From the NCBI RefSeq assembly GCF_029962835.1, contig NC_080574.1:21240001-21304000 (forward strand): DNA of 64,000 bases, written 5' to 3'. The DNA comes from Magnolia sinica (Eukaryota; Streptophyta; Magnoliopsida; Magnoliales; Magnoliaceae). The notes under the pieces are model-generated. The model did no database searches. It was not told the origin of the DNA and worked only from the letters and a program-made list of their open reading frames with translations. A program made the position numbers and the translations under genes. Positions 24,003 to 33,306 of this stretch are shown here, piece by piece (the stretch's first letter is position 1; every line of letters starts with the position of its first letter).

Positions 24003-25682
24003 TGTTAGTAATTCATAAAGTTCACATGTGCCAGCGAATCATACAAATGCAATATCCAAGCCATCCATCAGGTGAGTCTGACCGTGTAGATGTTCTAACA
24101 AAAGTAAAACTGCTCTGCTCAGTAGGTGACCACCCTGTTTGAAATAGGTGGATGGGCTCAGCAGGTGACCATAATGTTTGAAATAGGTGGATGGGCTAAA
24201 GTTTTTTTTCTCAGCCATACATTTGTTTTGGAAATTGTAGACCCTCCGGTCTAGCAGACCGACCTGATTATGTTGGATCCCAAGCATACAAACGTAGGGA
24301 ATATAGTATAATACAATTTGATCATGGGATCCATCCCAAGAATTCCCGTTTGCAATAATATCAAATTTCAACAATATAATAATATGTATAAACAGTGGAG
24401 ATCATAAAGGCATACAATTTGCACAAAAGAGATGTCTGTGATACCGATCTCTTAAACCAAGGAGTCTCTCCCTGATCTATTCCCATACCGAAGAATTGAT
24501 ATAGCCCAACGTCTAATCCTCTGGTAGGTGCCAAGAAAGATGTATACCATTCACAAAAGTAGACCACACGTGAGGACAATCAAAGATGATGGAGTGGATC
24601 TCCGCTCTGAACTCTGACATACTCTCTTTTTTCTTACACTCACACGTCCCATGGGGTAGGGACGTTCAGAGCTAGCTATGAACTCTTCTCTAGATAGGAT
24701 CATATAAATAATAAGAGGTTAAGGTTTCAGGAGTGCACCCAATATGGTGCTCTGTCACCCTACGTACTTCGATGTAATCTACTGTGAAGGAAACCCATCA
24801 ATCCGCCTCATCCATGCATGTACTCATGATTCAATCCCTCCAATGCCATGGTGTATCCACTAATGATCATGCCACATGGCAATCAAAAGTGAGCCATTAG
24901 ATCTAGGCCATCAAGTTATCATCAAGCGTGTTCAAAACAGTTTTAATGGTTAAAACCAGTAGATCACTTGTTGGCCCATGCAAGAATCAATGACTCCTGA
25001 TGGAAATACCCATCTAAGTCTACTTTATTGGCCCCCGCGTGGACCTCATATGAAGAGCCAAAGCCGACCATTCAAGATCATGACCCTTACATGTCTTCAA
25101 GTCTAAGGATCAAACTATTTTTCATGCATCATCAAGTCCAGATCTCACAATCACAATCCAAGCTAATGAGCCCCCATACAATTTACTTGATCTCGATCCA
25201 CCAATGTGAATGACCAAAGGTCCAAACCTGGATCACTTGTTCATGGTACACTCACACTCTTGTGCAATGTAAGGAGAAGGCATAAACCAATGCCAAGTCG
25301 GCTCCCGATGGTGGAGACTGTCCATCCTAACCCAAGCCAGTCCCCTCATACAAGATGACTGTGCGTCTCATAAACTGATGTCCACATGTGTGTCCCATGC
25401 ACATGTGACAATCATAGTCTAATAGGGTACTGAGATCCATCCATGGACCATGACTCTCCCAGGTCAATGACCGTCATGTCCAATCTCAAGTTCCCAAGGA
25501 CTATCAAAGTAATCACTCAAAAAACCCAATAAATGAAAGCAACATTAAATCTGTCTAAGGCATATCACATGTTCAATCTAGGATCCATGGTCACCACAAT
25601 CAACAGTTGAGATCCGCCCAATCACATCCACATGGCTAGTGGATAAAGGCATGGATGGTTTCCTAGGGCACTAATTCCAACA
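24003..25682 (-). mobile_element. LTR-like sequence, minus orientation
   Basis: Read on the minus strand it begins TGTTGGAATTAGTGCCCTAG, a very common plant copia LTR start, and ends GAATTACTAACA near 24003. A minus-strand TATA-like TATTTATATGATCC lies at about 24700, upstream of a presumed start. No 5-base target duplication was found and no internal domain is visible, so the boundaries are uncertain. Confidence 0.4.
24118..24195 (+). repeat. 39-bp direct duplication
   Basis: AG(T/C)AGGTGACCA followed by GTTTGAAATAGGTGGATGGG occurs twice with a 39-base offset (24121 and 24160). Confidence 0.75.
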
Positions 25683-25787
25683 GATTCATGGTCCAACCAT
25701 CTACATAGTGGTACCCCTCTGATGGATGGGTTGAACCCCACACCAATGTGTGGTGTTGTCACATGTGTAGCATGTACATTCTTGCAG

Positions 25788-25858
25788 GATTAGCAAAGCT
25801 CCATGACAAATTAGATGCTGACGAAGTAAAATCACTACTCAGTAATGTGTTTGGAAAT
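25788..25858 (+). CDS. Candidate internal exon, product unknown
   Basis: A pyrimidine-rich acceptor (TGTACATTCTTGCAG) precedes 25788. From there one frame reads LAKLHDKLDADEVKSLLSNV and then FGN up to a possible donor, AAT|GTAAAT, at 25858. The frame needs one base from an upstream exon and ends in phase 0, the phase at which the candidate exon at 26976 starts. I do not recognise the peptide. A longer alternative exon on the same strand remains open to about 26210, so this is a tentative call. Confidence 0.25.
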
Positions 25859-26239
25859 GTAAATATGCTTGTGTAAAATTTCTGCAGATTCTCCATTTCA
25901 CAATCATAGAGACAAGGTTCTGGTGCTATGCCATAAGAAAACAGATGAAAAGGACAATTGTGAATATTCCAGTTAACAATGCAACACAAAAGAGAAGTGC
26001 AATTACCAATTACCACTTGCGTACCTGTCAAGGAAGGCAAGTTTTCCAGAGAGAAGATATGCTCCACATTGAAAAGTGGAAGAAATCGATCCATCCATGC
26101 AGAGGGATTATAATAGAGCACCCTCTATGGCCTGCTGATATTTGGATAGGTGGATGGAATTTTAGCAGGATCATTTGGTCAGATTTTTCCCATTCCTTGC
26201 ATACTGATGTGAGTGATCCCTGATGCAGGATGCTATTAT

Positions 26240-26640
26240 CCATTGCTTTGCAATTATTTCATATATACTCGAATTCCGTAGACAATATCGGTTTGAACAA
26301 AGCCAACAGAAAATATATCACTTCATCCTACGCTAATTCAAAAAAGAATTCCAGAGCTCCTCACAGTAGCTTTGGCAACACTGCCAATTCTTGATGAGCC
26401 TTTTGAGTTCCGAAAGCTGAACTTCTCACCAAGAGGACAAATCAGCTTCTGTACTTCGAAGCATAGGCTGCTGCCGTGCTCCCAAGCATGATTTCAATTC
26501 ACTCTGTGGAATCAGAGCGGTGGAGTATCTTATACATGCTCACTTCATAGATCAGTGTAACTTCCCGTCAATGAAAGTTCCTGTCATGGAAAAAGAGGAT
26601 TTACTTGAGAATACGATTCAATAACTATACAGTAGGTAAT
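26240..26640. other. Region with competing exon-like frames on both strands
   Basis: On the plus strand, a frame of about 60 residues ending near 26490 includes LPILDEPFEFRKLNFSPRGQ. On the minus strand, ALIPQSELKSCLGARQQPML is followed by a stop near 26445, and another minus frame gives EVTLIYEVSMYKILHRSDST. A good minus-strand acceptor (CTCTTTTTCCATGACAG) lies at about 26590. The readings contradict each other, so it may be an eroded exon; I cannot choose the strand. Confidence 0.2.
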
Positions 26641-26975
26641 AGCTCTGGTTAGAATTCATTTAAGTAGAAACATAAAACAGTAAAAAAAAAAAAAAGTGAT
26701 AAGAGCTGACGTCTACATGTTTTTGGTACACGACTGAAGGGCTGACAATGGGTCAGGCCTGGGGTTGGCTTCGGCCCAGATTTTGAACTTTTCTACCTGG
26801 GCTCGTCAGTCCAGCCCTATCGAAAATTGACTTTGCATGTTTGGGCCTGGCTCATTGACAGCTCCATTCATGGGTACTTAAATTTCTCACCAGTTATGTA
26901 CAAAATGACTGAGTGAACTTAACAATGATTGATACTAATGAAATGTGCTTGTGCTTCATTTCTGCTTGCATTCAG

Positions 26976-27056
26976 ATTACTAACAACAAACCAGAATATC
27001 TTTGTGGGCTGTCTGCTGCGGTAGCTTTACAGTCGCAGCTTCATGGGGAATTCAAG
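26976..27056 (+). CDS. Candidate internal exon, 27 codons, product unknown
   Basis: This is an 81-base stretch bounded by a strong acceptor (TTCTGCTTGCATTCAG) and a donor, AAG|GTTTAG. It reads without stops as ITNNKPEYLCGLSAAVALQS followed by QLHGEFK, in phase 0 at both ends. It is phase-compatible with 25788-25858. I do not recognise the family. The lack of neighbouring clear exons could mean this is a gene fragment. Confidence 0.3.
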
Positions 27057-27235
27057 GTTTAGAAACCCTTATCCAAATCATACTCAATGGGAGACTACTG
27101 ACAGACCAGAATCACGGTTGAATTGACTAGACGCTTGTAAATTTTGATTGATTACATAACAAAAACACTACAGATATGACTTTTGTTATTCTAATAGTAT
27201 GGTCTCTCTGTTTAACACGTCAAGTGCCAGCTTCT

Positions 27236-27238
<3 letters not shown>

Positions 27239-27269
<31 letters not shown>
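27239..27269. repeat. (TA)n microsatellite
   Basis: About 15 uninterrupted TA dinucleotides. Confidence 0.95.
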
Positions 27270-27271
<2 letters not shown>

Positions 27272-27405
27272 CCATAAGCTAGTTTTAAAGTGTCAAGGTA
27301 AGGGAAGTTCTCCAGGACAAATGAAGTTAGTTTCCCTTCAGAAGACCAGACCTTAATGTGACAAGCTTTAAGATATAACCCTATAGTACCAAGGCTTTCT
27401 ATATT

Positions 27406-27865
27406 TAATAGAGGTTGACGACATGGCTGCTAGAACAGCTTGAAATCTTCATGAGTGAAACCTAACATGAAAGTCTGCCAGGCACTCAACATCTTGAGTG
27501 GAATGCATGGCCAAGAATGTCTCCCTTCTTTGAAGTCTTGTTATTGTATTATAAATGCTGTATTTAACAGAGTTGGTCTTATTATTGTAGAAGAAGGTCT
27601 CCCTTTTATAAAGTCTCAAAGTCTTATTATTGCATTATAAATGCTGTATTTAACAAAGGTTGTCCTATTATTGTAGAAGAAGAAGAAGAACATATTTCCC
27701 TCTTCTAAAGTCTTACTATTGTATTATAAATGTTGTGTTTAACAGAGGTTTGTCTTATTATTGTAGAAGAAGGCAAAGAAGACAGAGAAGAAGAAATTCT
27801 TCTTGCTAGGTTTCACTCATTAAGATTTCAAGCTGTTCTAGAAACCATGTCGTCAACCTCTATTA
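27406..27865. mobile_element. Foldback element with 65-bp inverted ends
   Basis: The left arm, 27406-27470, starts TAATAGAGGTTGACGACATG. The right arm, 27801-27865, is its inverse, ending CATGTCGTCAACCTCTATTA, and the match holds over about 65 bases with few changes. The interior is a tandem repeat. A second, more diverged copy of the right arm follows at about 27870-27935. No protein is encoded and no target duplication was identified. Confidence 0.75.
27519..27773 (+). repeat. Three tandem units of 80-95 bp inside the foldback element
   Basis: Each unit runs from a 'ctcccttct..aaagtctt' word, through 'attgtattataaatgctgta', to 'cttattattgtagaagaag'. Units start near 27519, 27598 and 27690. 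The GAA-triplet run at the end of the second unit is expanded. Confidence 0.85.
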
Positions 27866-28549
27866 CATTTCTTGCTAGGTTTCCCTTGTTAAGATTTCAA
27901 GTTGTTCTAGCAGGCATGTTGTCAACCTCAATTGGCATAATTGTATGTTAACAAGAACACAAATACAACTTTCATTACAATGAGATGCAGCAATTAGAAG
28001 ATATATCCAGGTTTAACCAACAAAAATACTCAAAATATCAAGCCAAACATAAAGAGATCCGCATAAATACATTTGCATTGAGTGCGATATGAAATGTGTA
28101 TATTTTGGTAAGAAGGCACATTGCTAAAATTGATCTCACAAGATAAATTTAGCAAACTAGTTGCTCAATATTTTAAACTGTTCATTGACAGATTTATTTG
28201 AGAGAGAGAAAATTTTACTATCCCTATGTGAGAAATCATGATGTGCAATTATAGCATTAAGGTCCACTATGGACTTCCCCCTCTGCACAGACCAGGGGCA
28301 TCCACGTTAAAACATGAGAGACTATTGAATGCATGTTTTGGCACAAACACAGAACTACCGTACTTCAGAAAGCAAACTGTACTTCCCCTCTATTAGTCGA
28401 CTTTTAAGTGCATGTAAATGTCTCAGTATTTTGTGAGCCCATGGGACCATGTATTATTTGCATGCAGTATGTTCATGCTAGATTGAATTATTCTACATTC
28501 ATGTCTCAGACTTTCCAAGATGGTGCAGTCGTTCTGGTTGTTTCAATTC
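27866..28549. other. Gene-free stretch
   Basis: Apart from the extra arm at 27870-27935, I see no frame, repeat or RNA gene. Confidence 0.35.
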
Positions 28550-28561
28550 AAGAATTCAGAT

Positions 28562-28966
28562 CCTTTTTTTTTTAAGGTTTACACATGCACTCACACCACA
28601 GTGGGATTTCACCACAATGGGTACTTGAACCCATGACCTCATGTTGAAACTCTTATGAGTCTACCACTGAGCAAGGTATTCAAAATTGGTTACATAACGG
28701 CCGTTACGTAACGGTAACAGTCATAACCGTTACACGTTACGGGGGGTCGAAACGGCCGTAACAGCCATTACAGAAAAAACTGGCTGTAACGGTCCCTTAA
28801 CGCCCCGTAATGGTCCCCTAACAATTTTTTCAAAAAATTAAAAAAGGGCCATAATGGCCGATACGGGGGCTGTAATGGCCCGTATCATAACAGTAAAGGT
28901 GGTGGCCATTACGGCTACCGTTAACGTTTTGGAACACCTTGCCACTGAGGCATGAGCAAGGACCCC
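28562..28966 (-). mobile_element. tRNA-derived SINE, split by a hAT MITE
   Basis: Read on the minus strand, without the insertion at 28672-28941, it has GCCTCAGTGG+TAGAC (a pol III A-box-like word), GGGTTCAAGTACCC (B-box-like), a short unique part and an A-rich 3' tail (the T-run at 28564-28573). It is flanked by AAGAATTCAGAT (28550-28561) and AAGAATTCATAT (28967-28978), a 12-base target duplication with one mismatch. The SINE itself is about 127 bp. The hAT insertion falls exactly within the A box. Confidence 0.75.
28672..28941. mobile_element. hAT-like MITE, 270 bp, perfect 8-bp target duplication
   Basis: Ends are CAAGGTATTCAAAA and, inverted, CAAGGTGTTCCAAAA. Both sides carry CCACTGAG (28664-28671 and 28942-28949), a perfect 8-base duplication as made by hAT transposases. 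The interior is built from 'taacggccgttac'-type palindromic words. There is no coding capacity. Confidence 0.88.
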
Positions 28967-29146
28967 AAGAATTCATATATAAAGTGACACATTCTATAAA
29001 ATTATGAATGTATTTTGCCTAATCTATTTTGCATTTTTACTTTTTATTCTTTTCAAGATGGTGCAATCTTTGTGGTTGTGACTAAAAATTCAGGTTCAAA
29101 ATGGGGCATCCTATGAAGTTCTGCTGTTCACCTCAAGTTTTCACAC

Positions 29147-29280
29147 TGTTAGAGTACACAATCATTGGTGTATATGAGGTTCACTATTCTATTGCAAGCA
29201 TAATGTTGTGGTCCTCCAAAACAATATGCTTAGAATATATTAATGCACCTCATGTACACCAAGGACTGTATACCCTAACA
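29147..29280. mobile_element. Short MITE with 34-bp inverted ends
   Basis: The left arm, TGTTAGAGTACACAATCATT followed by GGTGTATATGAGGT, matches the inverse of the right arm (TGTTAGGGTATACAGTCCTT, GGTGTACATGAGGT) at 29 of 34 positions. Total length is 134 bp. The target duplication is unclear. Confidence 0.7.
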
Positions 29281-30321
29281 CATTAACAAGGGCTTATAAA
29301 TCAGTTAATGTTGTATTCTTGGTTTTGAATAACAGTATTGGTGGGTGAATCGGACGGGCCCAAAAGTGAATTAGATATGGGGCAATATTGGGCACGTATT
29401 GGCAGATTTTTTTAGCACAAAAATCTTGAAAATTATTGGAAAACCAGGAAAGCAATGTAAAACACTTGAATCTATCATTACTTGATTGTGTTTCTAACAT
29501 GTATTCAATGGTATATCATATCATTCTTTGATAACATTGCTGTCTGACAGCTTTACCTGCTGAAAGTCAATCAAATGGGCCTTAATTGAACACAAGTCAG
29601 GCATGATTTGGTGGATTATGACCCACTGCATATAAATACAACAAAAAGAAGATGAAAAAAACTACAATAAAAAATAAAAAGGTGATGGTTTATCCATTCT
29701 TTCAATATTTCCCAAAATGGTCCATTCTGCTTCTATTCATCAAATCCCACTAAAATATTGTGTTTTGATCCTCAATTTTGTTCTATGAAATCCCCAAGAG
29801 CTTCTCAAGTGGACAGCCATGGCCACCTACTAGAGCATGACAAATCATATTCACAATCATAGTTGTCAATATTGTAACATGGCCACTGCCCCCTAGTCTC
29901 TTAGGAGATACCTGTCACCTAAGGGCCTTTCAACTAGGAGATGGAAAAGTTAGGCGCATCACACAAATACTCAAATTAAGATATTTGGGTTGGGTTTGCC
30001 TGGGACACTTTCCAATTTTTCCTCTCATATCTAAAATGACAATATAGGAGACCCTTTTTCTTCTTTGATGCAACCCCCCCAAGGGCAACAAAGGGATAAA
30101 GGAAAAAAGATGGAAAGTCCCTGGAGATATTGCCTCCATTCATCAAGAGCAACCCCCCACCCCCTCCTTTTAAGGTTTTTTTTTCCTCAGTTGGTATGTG
30201 TGTGCATGGGTAGGGGGTTAGCAGACAACTTCCTCCTTGAGGGCCAACTTGCAGCCAAGGCATTGTCCTTGCTACACCTCATTGGGCACACCTAAACACG
30301 TTGTTAAAATTACACACCTAA
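29281..30321. other. Gene-free stretch
   Basis: There are no supported features. A 14-base direct repeat CACACCTAAACACG occurs at 30286 and 30312, just left of the LINE. Confidence 0.4.
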
Positions 30322-30336
30322 ACACGTGTGTCGGGT

Positions 30337-30535
30337 CGGCAATTTTTTCAGTTCTTCTCAATGGATCTCCTCACGGTTTCTTCAAGAGTTCAAGGGGACT
30401 CAGGCAAGGGGATCCTCTGTCCCCATTTCTATTCCTCATTGTGATGGAGTCCTTCTCCAGAATGCTGCAGCAAAGGCAGGCAGAAGGAGTGCTGCATGGG
30501 ATCTCTATTTCAGGAATGTGCGACCAGATGGAAAT
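30337..30535 (+). pseudogene. LINE reverse transcriptase fragment, catalytic motif deleted
   Basis: The frame reads GSPHGFFKSSRGLRQGDPLS, then PFLFLIVMESFSRML and GISISG. In intact relatives the YADD/FADD box would follow about 30 residues later. Here the sequence passes within a few codons into the 'YLSLGGRITLIKA' motif, which lies about 150 residues further on in intact LINEs. The catalytic part and thumb are therefore deleted, with a frame change near 30510-30535. Confidence 0.8.
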
Positions 30536-31809
30536 GCCGTTACCTCTCTTTAGGCGGTCGCATCACTCTCATTAAAGCCTCCTTATCCAACCTCCCAATC
30601 TATTTCATGTCCCTTTTGAAATGCCCAAGGGTGGTCCTTGTTTCGCTGGAAAACATGAGAAGAGATTTCTTATGGCAAGGTTAGGAGGTCAAACAGAAAT
30701 TCCCTTTGCTCAGCTGGAAGGAGGTGTGTAGGAATTGCCAGGATGGGGGGGGCGCAGGGATCCGGAACCTTAAAGACATGAATCGGGCGTTGATGGGCAA
30801 GTGTATCTGGCGTCTGGGAACAGAATCTGGAAGTTTTTGGAATAAAGTTATCAAGCTTAAATACGGCCTTTCCAATGACGGCTGGTGGATTAAAGAGTCC
30901 TCCACTCGCAAGGCGTCCTTCATATGGAAGGATATCCTCCACACGAAAAAGGACGTGATTAGAGGCATTGCTTTCGGTTTGGGCAATGGTAAAAAAATTC
31001 GTTTATGGGAAGACATTTGGATTGGGGACTCTCCGCTCAAAGTCCGCTTTCCTTCTATCTTCGCTCTTGCCTCACACAAAGATGCATCCGTAGCGGACTA
31101 TTTCGAGATTATCAATGGCCTGCCTGTTTGGAACATTGTTTGCAGAAGGAATTTGCATGACTGGGAAATCCCTGAATATGCTGATTTGCTGACTCATCTC
31201 TCAACTTCTTGGCCTTCTTCAAAGAATGATATTCTGAGATGGATCCTCGATAAGAACGGAGTTTTTTCGGTTACATCCCTATATTCTTCCCTGTCAGCCT
31301 CCACTTCCTCCACCCAGCTTCGTCACGTGCCTCTCCTGTGGAAGTACGCTGCTCCTCCCAGGGTAGTGGCTTTTGCCTGGCTTGCAGGTAGGAAGAAAAT
31401 CCTCACTATTGACAATCTCAGACGCAGGGGTATGACTATCCCGAACATCTGCTTATGCTGCATGCGTGATGCAGAATCAGTCGACCACCTTCTGCTTAAC
31501 TGCTCGTTTATTCAAGCCGTTTGGGTTGGGATTTTTCTTTCCTTTTGCATCTCCTGGTGTCTTCCTGAGAAGATCGACAACCTTCTTTCTGCTTGGCACG
31601 GTGTGCATCTTGGCAAATCAAAGACCAAGCTCTGGAGAATGGCGCTTCTTGCAGTTTGGTGGTCTGTTTGGGAAGAGCGAAATAACCGTTGCTTTCGGGA
31701 CTTGGCAAATTCTGCTGACTTTGTGCAGTCTAAGGCCAAAAGGGCTATTATTGAGTGGGCTGTTTATGGCTCCTCCTTTGTAGAGAGCGATTTGCTTTTC
31801 CTTTCTTAA
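30496..31809 (+). pseudogene. LINE ORF2 C-terminal part with one in-frame stop
   Basis: One frame holds RYLSLGGRITLIKASLSNLP and FLWQG, then a single TAG at 30682-30684. It then continues in the same frame as FPLLSWKEVCRN to the stop at 31807-31809. The distal part contains the zf-RVT domain: 'WILDKNGVFSVTSLYSSL' near 31240-31295, the 'PPRVVAFAWLAGRKKILT' core at about 31350-31410, and the Cys/His cluster CLCCMRDAESVDHLLLNC near 31450-31505. The zf-RVT domain is characteristic of plant LINE ORF2. The nearly intact frame suggests a fairly recent insertion. Confidence 0.9.
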
Positions 31810-31905
31810 CTTTCTGATCTGCTATCTCAGCGGATCTTTGTTTTTCTTTTTGTTCTTCTGTGTTTTCTCCTTTTTTAATGAAATCGTTATCTTTCAAAAA
31901 AAAAA

Positions 31906-33306
31906 TTTACACATAAAACCTAACCTAGGGCAAATAACAGCTTGGTGAGAAAATAAGGATACATTTGAAAGAAAGAAAAATTACAGTCAGTGTTCAAGTA
32001 AATAAGTTTAGGATCGGTGACATCCATCTCAACATTGATCGAATACAGAGACACTACAGATGGACAACCAAATCTAAAGTAAGCCATATCAATGTGATAA
32101 CAAGGACTGGTCTGCAGAAAGACAGTGTGGAAATGCTAGCACAGAGAAAACTTAGTTAGGCGGGCCTTAGACAGTAATATTTTTGCAGAAACAACTGACC
32201 TGGCAGGACTATAACCCAATTAATTGCACTTCACAGAGAAAATGCTAATTAAAAAATAGTCCTCGCAACATTTATGTAGCAGGATAACATCAATAGAAAA
32301 CATATAAAGCAGGGTGTCTTATTGGCATTTGCTATTTTTCTCGGTTGGATCAGAAAACTGTAAAGCAAGATGCAAGGCAATTTTATGCAGAACAAGTTAA
32401 GAATGTCATAACATGATATGCTAAATTTTAACGGTAGTGAATGAATTCATGAATGGAAAGACGGCATATTTGGAAATAAATACTATCACTAGAATGATGG
32501 AAAATTTTAAAATGATGCTTTTAGACCACAAATTTGTAATAGGCCTTTTCCAATTCCACGTGAGAGAGAAAGGATAAGACCAAACAAAAGGAACATCGAC
32601 TTACCGGCAGAGACACGTAAGACAATGTGTTCCAAATACATAACAGAATGCACATCATGCAACTTCATGGACAGAACAAAACCCATAAAACAACTGTACA
32701 AAAGGATAGAGGTGATGAAGATTGTCTTGCTTTATTTTCCTGTACTGTCCAACGCAAACTCTAATGCAGGAAATGGATTATAAAAATTTTAGATCAGAAA
32801 AGGATGCATCCAGTGTGCGTTGGATACCATTTAATAAATGTTATAAGCCCCACAACCAGAAGATTGATGAATATGCCGACCTATCCGTACCAACCAAAAG
32901 ATAAGCTACCTCATGAATGAACCGATCGTATAAAAAAAAGCATATTGGATATTTCTAGCCACTTGATCTTAAGGACTTCTTTTCTGGACAGCTTTAAACT
33001 TTTCTTGAGCTTTCAAAAATGGGTGCCGGAACAGTTGGTCATCAACTTCCAAACAGTGCAATTTTCATAACATGGCTCATCCAAGAGGTGGTGCACCATG
33101 GTAACTAGTAAGTGCACCAATCAATGGTTTATAGGGTTGAAACTACTAAATGGCAACCAATGCAAACTGTGTCCTAAACCAGATTGCAAGCATTCAATAA
33201 TCAAAACCATTTATCTGCAATAAAACTAATAAAATCACAATTACTTGTATCTCCATATAAATTGAAGCGAATAGGCAGGCAGAAATTCACGAGGAGCTAA
33301 CAGAGC
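31906..33306. other. Mostly gene-free region 3' of the F-box gene
   Basis: This region lies downstream of the F-box gene on its strand and should contain its 3' UTR. Apart from the candidate exon at 32771-32904 I see no supported feature. Confidence 0.4.
32771..32904 (+). CDS. Candidate terminal exon, product unknown
   Basis: After a possible acceptor (ACTCTAATGCAG, ending at 32768) one plus-strand frame reads MDYKNFRSEKDASSVRWIPF followed by NKCYKPHNQKIDEYADLS and a stop at 32902-32904. The composition is protein-like but short, with no recognised family and no clear partner exon. It could equally be chance. Confidence 0.2.

Larger units (their letters stand above)
30322..31905 (+). mobile_element. 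5'-truncated L1-type LINE with poly(A) tail
   Basis: The sequence begins in the middle of a plant L1 reverse transcriptase (VGSAIFSVLLNG, then SSRGLRQGDPLSPFLFLIVM) and runs through the post-RT region and the C-terminal zf-RVT domain to a stop at 31809. A 3' UTR of about 90 bases and a 10-A tail at 31896-31905 follow. A 5' truncation and an A tail are the usual result of incomplete target-primed reverse transcription. A partial match between TTACACA before 30322 and TTACACA after the tail may be the target duplication. Confidence 0.9.

Noticed and set aside
30681-31079. 132-codon minus-strand frame opposite the LINE
   Set aside because: It is the antisense shadow of the LINE ORF2 C-terminal coding region.
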